DNA from: Roseibium sp. Sym1
GTDB lineage: Bacteria; Pseudomonadota; Alphaproteobacteria; Rhizobiales; Stappiaceae
Length of the DNA stretch: 64,000 nt
Assembly: GCF_027359675.1 (NCBI RefSeq)
Contig: NZ_CP114786.1
Span: forward strand, 3,508,501-3,572,500
Direction of reading: 5' to 3'
Under the pieces are notes generated by a model, which worked only from the letters and a program-made list of their open reading frames with translations, was not told the origin of the DNA and ran no database searches. Below, piece by piece: positions 27,041 through 37,971 of this stretch; the first letter of the stretch is position 1, and the number at the start of each line of letters is the position of its first letter. Both the position numbers and the translations under genes were made by a program.

Positions 27041-28453
27041 TCAGTCCGCCGCGATCCGGTGTGTTTCCAAAGGCGTGTGCCGGCTGAGGTTCTCAAAGCC
27101 GTCGGCGGTGACCAGGTAACAGTCCCCGACATTGCAGCCGGCCGACTGGGCTTCCAGCCATTGGGTGTGAAGCACAAAGACCATGCCTTCCTCCAGCCGG
27201 GCGTAATTGTGGGACGAGATATTGTAGCTCGTGCGAGAGCCGGCCATGCCGACCGAATGTCCGAGATTGGGATTGTGAGGACCATCGGTCGCCGGGTAGA
27301 CATGCCTCAGCCGGCCCCCCTGCGCCTCCCAGTCGCTGTCTGGAACCTCCAGGCGCGGAACCGGGATTGGCCCGCCGTCGGGCCCGGGAGACCAGTTGTA
27401 GGGCATGGTTCTGGCTTCGGCGGAGTCCAGCAGGCCGAACTCGATATAGGGTTCGAAGGCTGCATTGTTGACATCACGGACCAGGGTGCCCGGCCGGATC
27501 AGTTTTTCCGCCCGTTTCACGCCCTCGGTGCAGACCGCGAGAATGTCTTCCTGTCGTTTCGTGAGGTTTCCCACGCCGATCATGCGGGCCGCCTGGGCAT
27601 TGTATCCGCGATAGGTCACATTCGAGATGTACAGGTTGATCAGGTCGCCGGCGCGCACCTTGCGGCCGTAGGGTTTGCCGCAATGCGTGCCGTATTCGTT
27701 GACTCCGATCTGGTAGCCGTCGCCGGTCTCGCCGCCGCGGGCCAGTTGCGCGTAGGTGAAGGCCGCATAGATTTCGGCGTCGGTAACCCCGGGCCGCGTG
27801 ACATGATATGCCGCCTGCAGGCCGATCGAGATGAGCTGGGCGGCCGCCCGGAACATGTCCCTTTCCCTGGGCGAGGCCACCCGCAGCATCCGGTCGACAA
27901 TGGCATGATCCTTTACAAGGCCGGTCTTGGGCAGGAGATCCTCAAGCGTCTTGAAGAAAACCGTGCCTGCCGGATCACCTATGCAGCCGATCTGTCCCTT
28001 CGACAGGCCAAGATCCGATAGCACCTTGGCGCAGGCTTCGGCCGTCTTGACGTCCGAAGAGCCGGGCCTGTCCGAATATTCGCGTCCGATGGCGCCGATC
28101 TGCAGGATCCGGTCGACCAGAAAAGGCTCGCCCGCAGGGGGGAGAACGACCGACTGGGTGAAGAAGGACAGCAGCGTGAGGTCTTTGTCGCTGTCGGTGG
28201 GAATGATCAGGACGCCTTCTCTCATCCAGTCGCAGATGTAGCGCAGATAGGCGTTGGACGTGTGGAACCAGCCGATCATGTCGGTGTGGACAACGAGCAC
28301 GTCGTGACCGGCGATGACAGCTTCGCGCCGGATGCGCCGGAGCCTTTCGGAAAACTCCTCCTCGGGGAAGAGCGGCGGCGGCGTGAACTCAAAGTCCGGT
28401 TGGAAATCCGCGAGAAGGGCTTCGAGGCGAGGTCCGCTTTGGGCGGTTAACAT
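27041..28453 (-). CDS. M24 family, creatinase-like hydrolase with degenerate metal site
   Basis: A 470-residue protein with an N-terminal creatinase_N domain (about 30-185) and a C-terminal pita-bread M24 domain (about 195-460). The usual five metal ligands are largely lost: the Asp-Asp strand reads INLYISNVTYRGYNAQAARM (Tyr/Ser and Asn in place of the aspartates), the two glutamates are replaced in FVLHTQWLE and NVGDCYLV, and only H399 in LGHSVGMAG remains. Metal-free creatinase shows the same kind of loss, so it may hydrolyse a C-N bond without metal. It belongs to the locus of the ABC operon by position and shared upstream sequence. Xaa-Pro peptidase activity is unlikely. Confidence 0.78.
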   Translation of the reverse strand: MLTAQSGPRLEALLADFQPDFEFTPPPLFPEEEFSERLRRIRREAVIAGHDVLVVHTDMIGWFHTSNAYLRYICDWMREGVLIIPTDSDKDLTLLSFFTQSVVLPPAGEPFLVDRILQIGAIGREYSDRPGSSDVKTAEACAKVLSDLGLSKGQIGCIGDPAGTVFFKTLEDLLPKTGLVKDHAIVDRMLRVASPRERDMFRAAAQLISIGLQAAYHVTRPGVTDAEIYAAFTYAQLARGGETGDGYQIGVNEYGTHCGKPYGRKVRAGDLINLYISNVTYRGYNAQAARMIGVGNLTKRQEDILAVCTEGVKRAEKLIRPGTLVRDVNNAAFEPYIEFGLLDSAEARTMPYNWSPGPDGGPIPVPRLEVPDSDWEAQGGRLRHVYPATDGPHNPNLGHSVGMAGSRTSYNISSHNYARLEEGMVFVLHTQWLEAQSAGCNVGDCYLVTADGFENLSRHTPLETHRIAAD

Positions 28454-28702
28454 GAGGCAAGCTCCCAGAAATCAAATTGCGCTGGTCAGCCGGCCTGCAG
28501 GCTCCCTTTCGACAGGAACGGGGAAAACCGTTTTGGTCGGACCTGATTGAACGGGGCGAGGCGGCCGAGATGCGACTGTGTTGGTACGTTGTCGAAATCC
28601 TGGATCGCAAACGCTGTGCCAAGAAATTACTTTCTTGAAGCATTTGGTATAAGTGCCTGTTTTCTTAAGATAAAAATTGTCGAAAACGAATGAGAAAAAA
28701 AT

Positions 28703-28777
28703 CTCGAAAATAATATTGAGAATTTTGTCGAAAGAAATGCGCAAATTTTTGCCAATGTTGCCCTTAACATGTGCAGG
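28703..28777. promoter_or_regulatory. Shared regulatory block, copy B (upstream of the M24 hydrolase gene)
   Basis: CTCGAAAATAATATTGAG, TTTTGTCGA, AAATGCGCA (28735-28743), TTTTTGCCAATG, TTGCCCTTA and GTGCAGG follow the same order and spacing as in copy A. It lies about 250-320 bases upstream of the hydrolase start, within the otherwise gene-free and partly AT-rich interval 28454-28902. Confidence 0.55.
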
Positions 28778-28902
28778 CGCTCTTTCGAGCGCGCTCCGCC
28801 CTCGAATTGCAACGACACGTATTGATCTGAGGAGTTTGCGGCCGGACGGTCAGGCAGCCCGGAGTGGCGGCGGTCCGTTGAAACCGAGTTTCACGCCGGA
28901 GG

Positions 28903-29208
28903 CTATTCTTCCGCTTCCCGGCAGGATTCATTGGCGCCGGCGCATGGCGAGTCGCTGCTGCGTGGCTGGGTGTTGAGCCGGTTGATCTGGTCTGTCCGGT
29001 TAAGCCGGTTCGAACTGTCGATCTGCTGCCGGGTCGAGAAGTCCGACTGTTGGCGATTGAGGTTTTGGTTGAGTTGCTGCTGGGCGGAAGGAAGCCTGTT
29101 GGGGGTGGAATCCGACAGGCCGCGCAGGGTGTTGGTCTGCCCGGCAGACGGGGCGACCAGGTACGCCGACAGGAGGACAGCGGTCATCAATGGCCGGAGA
29201 CGTCTCAT
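28903..29208 (-). CDS. Small secreted Gln/Asn/Arg-rich protein, hypothetical
   Basis: A 101-residue protein starting at ATG 29208 after AAGGACACAATC. Residues 1-24 form a signal peptide (RRLRPLMTAVLLSAYLVAPSAG). The mature part is low-complexity and hydrophilic (LPSAQQQLNQNLNRQQSDFS, RLNRTDQINRLNTQP), with two cysteines near the end (PCAGANESCREAEE). It is probably disordered in the periplasm. No family recognised; longer starts upstream in the same frame lack a binding site. Confidence 0.6.
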   Translation of the reverse strand: MRRLRPLMTAVLLSAYLVAPSAGQTNTLRGLSDSTPNRLPSAQQQLNQNLNRQQSDFSTRQQIDSSNRLNRTDQINRLNTQPRSSDSPCAGANESCREAEE

Positions 29209-29577
29209 GATTGTGTCCTTCAACGAGGCGAATGTCATGCCTAGAACATTAGCGCGTCGTCGATTGGTGTCCATTCCATTGACGCGGGAACCTTCATGCA
29301 CTTTCCCGAATTGCTGCGCTGCCGCGTAAGTTTCCCTTGCGTTCGGACAGGCATCGGCGCGACCATGAATGACCGCCCCTGGTCGCAAGGCCGTCTATGC
29401 GGTTTCAAGGCACCGAGGTGCCGGATCACAGGCCTTCGATCCCATCCGGGCGAGACGCGGCGGGCCCGCGTCTTTGGAGCGGGCTGAGCCGCTGGGCAAG
29501 TCCTTCGGTCACCCGTTCTTTTCGCCGGCCGAGCCGCGTTGTCACGAGGTTATCCTCGAGCAAACGGGAGGCTCAGT
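29209..29577. other. Gene-free interval between divergent genes
   Basis: Only Arg-rich chance frames are seen. The last 40 bases carry the ribosome binding site of the EF-G-like gene. No repeat or RNA recognised. Confidence 0.5.
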
Positions 29578-31641
29578 ATGGCAATCACGACAAATGGAAA
29601 GGGAAGTTCTGCCGGCGGCGCGCCGCGCTGCATCGCCCTTGTGGGACCGTTCGGCAGCGGCAAGACCAGCTTGCTGGAAGCGTTGCTCGCACGCACGGAC
29701 AAGGTCGCCAGGCAGGGATCCGTCTCCGACGGCAACACGGTGGGTGACGGGTCCCCGGAAGCGCGTGCGCATGGCATGAGCGTGGAGGTGAATGTTGCGG
29801 ATGCGGATTTTCTGGGGGACCGGTTCGTCTTTGTCGACTGTCCGGGATCGGTTGAATTCCTGAGCGAAATGGACGGAGCGCTGAGCGGCGTGGATCTGGC
29901 GGTGGTTGTCGCGGAGGACGACGAGCGCAAGGTTCCCGCCTTGCAGCTGATCCTGAAAGCCCTAGAAGCCCGCGCCATCCCGCGGGTTTTGTTTTTGAAC
30001 AAGATCGACAAGAGCACGCGGCGCGTGCGCGATGTGCTTGGCGTGTTGCAACCGGCTTCCGCCGTGCCGCTGGTGCTTCGACAGATTCCGATCTGGGAAG
30101 ACGGCCAGGCGACCGGCTTCATCGACCTGGCCCTCGAACGGGCACATGTCTATCACGAGAAGGAAGAGAGCACGCAGATCGACATGTCCGACGCGGACCG
30201 GACCCGCGAGCATGAGGCCCGCTTCACCATGCTCGAGCATCTGGCCGATCATGACGACGATCTGATGGAAGCTCTTCTTGAGGATATTGCACCCGACCGG
30301 GATCAGGTGTTTTCGGACCTGGTGAACGAAATGCGCGACGGGTTGATCTGTCCGGTGTTTTTCGGATCCGCCGAGCATGGCAATGGTGTCAGCCGCCTCC
30401 TGAAGGCCCTGCGCCACGAGGTTCCCGGAGTTGACCTTTTGTCGCGCCGCATTCTCGATGGCGGGAACCGGACTGCGCTCCAGGTGATCAAGACGCTGCA
30501 TACCCAGCATGGCGGCAAGCTGTCCATCGCCCGGATCCTGGAGGGCACTGTCTCCGACGGCGACAGCCTGTTCCTGAACGGGGACCAGGAAATCAAGGTA
30601 TCCGGGCTGTTTTCGATTTTCGGACAGCACGCGAGCAAGATCGCGACCGCCGGCAAGGGCGACCTGGTGGGTCTCGGCCGGCTCGATGACGTCAGGACGG
30701 GTGATCTTCTCTATCTTGAGGCCGGCGGGGCCGCCGGTACGCAGGAGAACGGACCGCGCAGTCCGGTGCTGGCGACAGCCATCGCGGCAACACAGAGAAA
30801 GGACGAGGTGCGTCTGTCCTCGGCGCTGACGAAGCTTGCCGAAGAAGACCCCTCGCTGATCGTCAGCCAGAACCAGACCACCGCGGAAACCCTTCTGGCG
30901 GGGCAGGGCGAGATGCATCTGCGGGTCGCTCAGGAACGGCTTGCCGGCAAGTATGGTCTCGACATAGCGGCGCACAAGCCGCATGTGCCCTACGCTGAGA
31001 CCATCCGGTCGGGTACCAAGGTGCGGGGCCGCCACAAGAAGCAATCCGGAGGGCACGGCCAGTTCGGGGACGTCGTGCTGGAGATCGGGCCTTTGCCGCG
31101 CGGGGAGGGGGTCCAGTTTACCGACACCATCACCGGTGGCGTGGTGCCCAAGCAGTATATCCCCTCGGTCCGTGACGGCGTTCTGGACGCCCTGGGCCAG
31201 GGGCCCCTCGGCTTTCCGGTGGTCGATGTGTCCGTCTGCCTGACGGATGGCTCGTATCACTCGGTCGACAGTTCCGACCAGGCTTTCAAGATGGCCGGGA
31301 TCCTGGCCATCCGCGAAGGCTTGCCGGACTGCAAGCCGGTCCTGCTGGAGCCGATCCACAAGGTGGTGGTCGCCTGCCCGAGCGATGCCACGGCCAAGGT
31401 CAACGCCATCGTGTCCGCGCGGCGCGGACAACTCCTCGGGTTCGATGCCCGGCCCGACTGGCCCGGCTGGGACGAGGTGCAGGCCTTGATGCCGGAAGCG
31501 GAGATCGGCGACCTGATCGTCGAGCTGCGCTCGGCCACGGCCGGGGTCGCGAGCTACACCTCGGAGTTCGACCACATGGCCGAACTCTCCGGCAAGGCGG
31601 CCGACCAGGCCCTGCAGAGGTCCGGCAAGCAGGCGGCTTGA
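29578..31641 (+). CDS. Elongation factor G-like GTPase
   Basis: A 687-residue protein with the five-domain EF-G layout; ATG 29578 follows ACGGGAGGCTC. P-loop GPFGSGKT (23-30) and NKID (141-144) are intact. Two catalytic elements differ from EF-G: the DxPGH motif is DCPGS (H replaced by S91) and switch I reads AHGMSVEV instead of RGITI. Domain IV (GGHGQFGDVVLEIGP) and the C-terminal domain are present. It is the second, divergent EF-G paralogue seen in many alphaproteobacteria, not the translocase encoded in the str operon. It may bind ribosomes with altered GTP turnover; its role is unknown. Confidence 0.85.
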   Translation: MAITTNGKGSSAGGAPRCIALVGPFGSGKTSLLEALLARTDKVARQGSVSDGNTVGDGSPEARAHGMSVEVNVADADFLGDRFVFVDCPGSVEFLSEMDGALSGVDLAVVVAEDDERKVPALQLILKALEARAIPRVLFLNKIDKSTRRVRDVLGVLQPASAVPLVLRQIPIWEDGQATGFIDLALERAHVYHEKEESTQIDMSDADRTREHEARFTMLEHLADHDDDLMEALLEDIAPDRDQVFSDLVNEMRDGLICPVFFGSAEHGNGVSRLLKALRHEVPGVDLLSRRILDGGNRTALQVIKTLHTQHGGKLSIARILEGTVSDGDSLFLNGDQEIKVSGLFSIFGQHASKIATAGKGDLVGLGRLDDVRTGDLLYLEAGGAAGTQENGPRSPVLATAIAATQRKDEVRLSSALTKLAEEDPSLIVSQNQTTAETLLAGQGEMHLRVAQERLAGKYGLDIAAHKPHVPYAETIRSGTKVRGRHKKQSGGHGQFGDVVLEIGPLPRGEGVQFTDTITGGVVPKQYIPSVRDGVLDALGQGPLGFPVVDVSVCLTDGSYHSVDSSDQAFKMAGILAIREGLPDCKPVLLEPIHKVVVACPSDATAKVNAIVSARRGQLLGFDARPDWPGWDEVQALMPEAEIGDLIVELRSATAGVASYTSEFDHMAELSGKAADQALQRSGKQAA

Positions 31642-31662
31642 GTGAAAGGCTGCCGGCAGGAA

Positions 31663-31689
31663 ACGGGAGGGGCAAAATGCCCCTCCCGT
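31663..31689 (+). terminator. Strong hairpin after the EF-G-like gene
   Basis: ACGGGAGGGGCA and TGCCCCTCCCGT form a perfect 12-bp stem with an AAA loop. There is no T-run, so termination efficiency is uncertain. Confidence 0.6.
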
Positions 31690-31794
31690 CGTCGGGGGCG
31701 AGGGACTTCACCATTTCGTTGCTGCCGGTCACCAGGGCGTTATTTGCCATTGAAGGCCGATTCCGGTTTCCTTCGGGACAAACGGAGTGAGAGC

Positions 31795-32757
31795 ATGAAC
31801 ATCTTGAAAAGACGCAGCTGGGACCTTCCCGAACGAGAGGCAACACCGGAAGCCGTGTTCCTGAACCGTCGGCAGATCCTGGCAGGTCTTGCCGGGGGCG
31901 GCGCGCTTGTCGGAAGCGGCCTCGGGCTGCGCCCTGCCTTTGCCGAGGAAGACCCGAGCGCGGGGCTTTATCCGGTCAAGCGCAATGAAGCCTATCAGCT
32001 CGACCGGCCCCTGACCGCCGAGGATGTTGCCTCCAAATACAACAATTTCTATGAATTCGGCTCTCACAAGCAGATCTGGCCGGCGGCCCAGGATCTCAAG
32101 ATCCGCCCCTGGACGGTAACGCTCGACGGCATGATCGACAATCCGCAGACGATCGATATCGACGACCTGCTGGTGAAGATGCCGCTGGAAGAGCGGCTCT
32201 ACCGGCACCGCTGCGTCGAGGCCTGGTCGATGTCCGTGCCGTGGTCCGGGTTCGCGCTCGCGGACCTCGTCAAGCTGGCGGGTCCCCAGAACGGAGCAAA
32301 ATACCTGCGCTTCGAAACCTTCCACGACCCCTCGGTCGCCAGCGGCCAGAAGCAGTCCTGGTATCCCTGGCCCTATGTGGAGGGGCTGACGATCGAAGAG
32401 GCGACCAACGAGCTGGCCTTCCTGGCAACCGGTGTTTACGGAAAACCGCTCGCCAAACAGTTCGGGGCACCCGTGCGCCTGGTGACGCCGTGGAAATACG
32501 GTTTCAAATGCATCAAGTCGATCGTGAAGATCACCTTCACCGATCAGCGTCCGGTCAGCTTCTGGGAAGAAATCCAGGCGAAGGAATATGGCTTCTGGGC
32601 CAATGTGAACCCGGCCGTGCCGCATCCGCGCTGGCCGCAATCCTCCGAGAGAATTCTTGGAACCAACGAGAGCCGCGAGACGTTGCTCTACAATGGATAC
32701 GAGGAGCAGGTGGCGCATCTCTACAAGGACATGAAGGGCGAGCAGCTGTTCATGTAG
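31795..32757 (+). CDS. msrP: Protein-methionine-sulfoxide reductase, molybdopterin catalytic subunit
   Basis: A 320-residue periplasmic molybdoenzyme that repairs oxidised methionines in envelope proteins. The Tat signal is NRRQILAGLAGGG with cleavage near AFA (50). The Mo-coordinating cysteine is C140 in YRHRCVEAWSMSVPW. Other MsrP traits are KYNNFYEFGSHK, ATNELAFLATGVYGK and PWKYGFKCIKSIVKI, and the length is usual. Electrons normally come from the haem-containing membrane partner MsrQ, encoded beside msrP in most genomes; no msrQ is found next to it here. A terminator follows. Confidence 0.93.
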   Translation: MNILKRRSWDLPEREATPEAVFLNRRQILAGLAGGGALVGSGLGLRPAFAEEDPSAGLYPVKRNEAYQLDRPLTAEDVASKYNNFYEFGSHKQIWPAAQDLKIRPWTVTLDGMIDNPQTIDIDDLLVKMPLEERLYRHRCVEAWSMSVPWSGFALADLVKLAGPQNGAKYLRFETFHDPSVASGQKQSWYPWPYVEGLTIEEATNELAFLATGVYGKPLAKQFGAPVRLVTPWKYGFKCIKSIVKITFTDQRPVSFWEEIQAKEYGFWANVNPAVPHPRWPQSSERILGTNESRETLLYNGYEEQVAHLYKDMKGEQLFM

Positions 32758-32802
32758 CGCCTGGCGGCGATTATTGCGCCGCAATATGAACTGGGCAAAA
32801 AA

Positions 32803-32835
32803 AGAGCCGGGTCTTTAAGGACCCGGCAGTTTATT
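32803..32835 (+). terminator. Terminator of msrP
   Basis: GCCGGGTC at 32806-32813 pairs with GACCCGGC at 32820-32827; an A-run precedes and a T-rich stretch follows, so it may work in both directions. Confidence 0.75.
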
Positions 32836-33207
32836 TTGATTCACTGAAAACAGTGGAATCACCTTCCAGAGGGGAACAGCTGGTCTGAACATCACTGGGA
32901 GGAGGACGTGATGTCCGTGTGACCAACAGTGATGCTTATATGCGGTGCACAAGCCGATTAAACAAGAGGCAGTGCCGCACACCTGCTATGCATTTTGTGC
33001 ATTGCTTGACTTTCCGGTCAGAAGGTTCCGGGAAACATGTTTTTTTCCAATACCTTGATCATGTGAAGTTATTGGCGTTTCCGTGCAAAATTCTTCTAAG
33101 ACGGCGAAAAAAAGTTTTGATTTCCTGCAGGGAACGGGCCTGCCTGCTTTGTGGGCGCTTTTTTTTCTGGGTAAATTTTGGGCAAGGCGCGGTTGCCGGT
33201 GCCTGTC
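32836..33207. other. Gene-free interval between convergent genes
   Basis: The composition is lower in GC than the flanks, with several T- and A-runs. An open frame of about 110 codons on the plus strand has no start signal or motif. No RNA gene recognised. Confidence 0.5.
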
Positions 33208-34104
33208 TCAATACACCCAGTTTTCCGCGTTGGTCAGCAGGAATTCCCGGAAAGCGGTGACACGGGCGGTGTTCTTCAGTTCCGAGGGATAGACAAAATA
33301 GGTGTCGAAAGAGGGCACCTTGTCTTCCTGGTCCGTCATGACCGGCACCAGGTTGGTCGACTTGTCGATGATATAGTCCGGCAGCATGGCAATGCCGACA
33401 CCGCTCTGCACCGCCCGCTTGATCGCGACGAGGTTGTTGGCTTTCAGCACCGACCGGCGCGGGCTTGTGGCGACCCGGCCTGCGGTTTCCAGCCAGTTCA
33501 TGGAACGCAGATACGCGGGCGCCTGTTCTCCAAAGGCGACGATGCGGTGATTGTCGAGATCCTCGATGGAGACCGGCGCGCCGAAGCGCTGAAGATATTC
33601 AGGCGCGGCGTAGACATGAAAATGCACGGTGAAGAGCTTGCGCTGGATCAGGTCCGGCTGGGTCGGCTGGCGCAGACGGATGGCGACATCGGCTTCGCGC
33701 ATGCCCAGATCGAGTTCGTCATCGTCGAAGATCAGATGCAGGTCGACATCGGGATAGAGATCAATGAAGGCCTTGATACGGGAGGTCAGCCATGTGGAGC
33801 CAAGCCCGACGGTGGTCGTGACGCGCAAGGCTCCGGACGGCTTTTCCTTGCTGTCGGTCAGGCTCGACTGCACGGCCTCGAGCTTCATCAGCACGTCGCT
33901 GGCGGTGCGGTAGAGCAGTTCGCCCTGTTCGGTCAGGAGCAGACCGCGCGCGTGGCGGTGAAACAGGGGCACGCCGAGGTCATGCTCGAGAGCGCTGACC
34001 TGCCGGCTGACCGCGGACTGGCTCATGTGCAGCGTGTCGCCGGCATGCGTAAAGCTGCCGGCCTGCGCAGCCGCATGAAAGATGCGCAATTTGTCCCAAT
34101 CCAT
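33208..34104 (-). CDS. LysR family transcriptional regulator
   Basis: A 298-residue LTTR. The N-terminal winged helix (MDWDKLRIFHAAAQAGSFTH, SQSAVSRQVSALEHDLGVPLFHR) is complete and the periplasmic-binding-like effector domain spans about 90-295. It resembles the GcvA-like subgroup. It starts 32 bases after trxB on the same strand and is probably co-transcribed with it, an arrangement common in Hyphomicrobiales. Target genes are unknown. Confidence 0.9.
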   Translation of the reverse strand: MDWDKLRIFHAAAQAGSFTHAGDTLHMSQSAVSRQVSALEHDLGVPLFHRHARGLLLTEQGELLYRTASDVLMKLEAVQSSLTDSKEKPSGALRVTTTVGLGSTWLTSRIKAFIDLYPDVDLHLIFDDDELDLGMREADVAIRLRQPTQPDLIQRKLFTVHFHVYAAPEYLQRFGAPVSIEDLDNHRIVAFGEQAPAYLRSMNWLETAGRVATSPRRSVLKANNLVAIKRAVQSGVGIAMLPDYIIDKSTNLVPVMTDQEDKVPSFDTYFVYPSELKNTARVTAFREFLLTNAENWVY

Positions 34105-34136
34105 GCGAGCCCCTCCGCAGGACGTTGCAGGCAGCC

Positions 34137-36157
<2,021 letters not shown>

Positions 36158-36368
36158 GTCCGGAGAACTTCCCCTATCGTAATCTTTCGAAATCGTGCGC
36201 AATTTTGTTATAGTCTTGCACAAACGCGCAAAAAATCATAACTCGGCACCGGCAACACACGTTAGCGTGGGTTTCTCTGATCCCGCAAGGTGCCGATGCG
36301 GTCCGGATGAACCATCCACATCTTGGTCCGAACCTGAAGGCCCAAGGCGCAGCTTAAAGGAGACAGGT

Positions 36369-36836
36369 TTGAAAGCGCGGCTCGATGCCATCGATTGGCA
36401 GATTCTGAAAGAATTGCAGGCAGATGGTCGCATGACCAATGTGGAGCTGGCCCGCCGGGTCGGTATTTCCGCTCCACCCTGTCTCCGCCGCGTCCGTGCT
36501 CTTGAAGAGGCCGGGCTCATTCTGGGATATCGCACGCTGCTCGACGAAAAGCAGCTTGGCTACGATGTCACCGCCTTTGCGATGGTGGGGTTGCACAGCC
36601 AGACGGAGGCCGACCTGATCGCCTTTGAGCAGACGGTGGAGAAATGGCCGCTTGTTCGCGAGAGCTACATGCTGTCCGGCGAAGTCGACTTTCTCCTGAA
36701 ATGCGTTTCGCCGGACCTGCAGACTTTCCAGAACTTCATCATCCGGGAACTGACCGCTGCGCCAAACGTCGACAGTGTGCGCACGGCCCTGACGATCCGA
36801 CGGACCAAGGACGAGCCGGTGGTGCCGATCGACTGA
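36369..36836 (+). CDS. Lrp/AsnC family transcriptional regulator
   Basis: A 155-residue regulator, starting at TTG 36369 with AAGGAGACAGGT upstream; no ATG fits. The winged helix is IDWQILKELQADGRMTNVELARRVGISAPPCLRRVRALE (in parts) and the RAM ligand domain follows (LGYDVTAFAMVGL to NVDSVRTALTIRR). The short length and Lrp-type features suggest amino-acid-responsive control. It stands in the conserved cluster beside the ELM1-like gene. The 211-base divergent region may hold its autoregulatory sites. Confidence 0.9.
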   Translation: MKARLDAIDWQILKELQADGRMTNVELARRVGISAPPCLRRVRALEEAGLILGYRTLLDEKQLGYDVTAFAMVGLHSQTEADLIAFEQTVEKWPLVRESYMLSGEVDFLLKCVSPDLQTFQNFIIRELTAAPNVDSVRTALTIRRTKDEPVVPID

Positions 36837-36861
36837 ACCGGACGGCTCCGGAGCGCGGCTG

Positions 36862-37347
36862 CTAGGCCGGCTTCCTGTCCCCCGTTTCCTTGCCGACACG
36901 TTCCAGTTTCCGGCGCAATCGCCGGAGAAGGGAGATGTCCCTGATGGCTGCGGATACGAGGGTAAAGACCACGCTCAGTATAAAGCACGTGATGACGATG
37001 GCGACGGGCAGCGGCTGTTCGTAGTGGATGGTGTTCAGGGTCTGGTCAATCGGTTCGACGCCGGAGTACAGGCGGTTCTTGATGACGTCCTTGTATGGGA
37101 CAACATTTACCGCCCCCTGCTTCAAGAAGCCCAGCCCGTAGACAAGGACCAGCACGCCCACCACCAGCGCCAGGAGGAAGCCGAAGATGCGCGCACCGAA
37201 CTTGAACGCGCTTTCGTGCCTTTTGCGGACAATTCTCTTGAAAACAGTGCGTTCCTGGCCGTTCAGCTTTGAGAAAAGCACCCAGCGGTAAGCCCAAAGG
37301 GGGACCGACAGAATGAGCAACCAAATCGCGATTGTATGGAATACCAT
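36862..37347 (-). CDS. Inner-membrane protein, hypothetical
   Basis: A 161-residue protein; ATG 37347 is preceded by GGAGGTTGGCG. Three hydrophobic helices are seen: FHTIAIWLLILSVPLWAY, IFGFLLALVVGVLVLVYGL and LPVAIVITCFILSVVFTLVSA. The C terminus is very basic (RRLRRKLERVGKETGDRKPA). It lies downstream of greA on the same strand. No family recognised. Confidence 0.65.
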   Translation of the reverse strand: MVFHTIAIWLLILSVPLWAYRWVLFSKLNGQERTVFKRIVRKRHESAFKFGARIFGFLLALVVGVLVLVYGLGFLKQGAVNVVPYKDVIKNRLYSGVEPIDQTLNTIHYEQPLPVAIVITCFILSVVFTLVSAAIRDISLLRRLRRKLERVGKETGDRKPA

Positions 37348-37438
37348 CGCCAACCTCCAACTCGAACCGGTTGCCACCTTAGCGGTCAGCAGGCTCGGGT
37401 CAAAGGCTTAAGCGATGTCTTTTGGGCCGTTTGGCCGA

Positions 37439-37912
37439 TCAGATGAACTGGACTTCGACGATCTCGTAGGAGCGCGCGCCGCCGGGTGCCGCCACTTCGA
37501 CGCTGTCGCCGACCGACTTGCCGATCAGGGCGCGGGCGATGGGAGACGAAATCGAGACCTTGTTGTGTTTCACGTCGGATTCAACGTCCCCAACGATCAT
37601 GTATTTCTTTTCTTCTTCCGTATCCTCGTCAATCAGGGACACGGTCGCGCCGAATTTGACGGTGTCGCCGTCGAGCTTGGTCACGTCGATCACTTCCGCT
37701 CGCGACAGCTTGTCTTCCAGTTCAGCAATCCGGCCCTCGTTCAGGCTCTGTGCTTCCTTGGCCGCATGGTATTCGGCGTTTTCCGACAGGTCGCCATGCG
37801 CGCGTGCTTCTGCAATGGCATCGACGATGCGCGGACGCTCAGCCGCGGTACGTTCCTTCAGTTCATCCTGAAGCATTTTGTAACCGGCGGAGGTCATCGG
37901 AACTTTTTCCAT
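37439..37912 (-). CDS. greA: Transcription elongation factor GreA
   Basis: A 157-residue protein with the N-terminal coiled coil ([22 protein letters not shown]), the acidic hairpin tip [12 protein letters not shown] and the C-terminal FKBP-like domain ([22 protein letters not shown]). It rescues backtracked RNA polymerase by stimulating transcript cleavage. It follows carB on the same strand, separated by a terminator-like hairpin, a conserved gene pair in this order. Confidence 0.95.
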   Translation of the reverse strand: MEKVPMTSAGYKMLQDELKERTAAERPRIVDAIAEARAHGDLSENAEYHAAKEAQSLNEGRIAELEDKLSRAEVIDVTKLDGDTVKFGATVSLIDEDTEEEKKYMIVGDVESDVKHNKVSISSPIARALIGKSVGDSVEVAAPGGARSYEIVEVQFI

Positions 37913-37971
37913 GGGTCTCAGACCTTCAACTTATTGGGTCCTTATCTTGCTCTTCTTCAAGGACCGCGCTT

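Noticed and set aside
27041..28453. DMSP lyase DddP, another M24-fold enzyme of marine alphaproteobacteria
   Set aside because: DddP keeps its metal-binding aspartates, histidine and glutamates; this protein has lost most of them.
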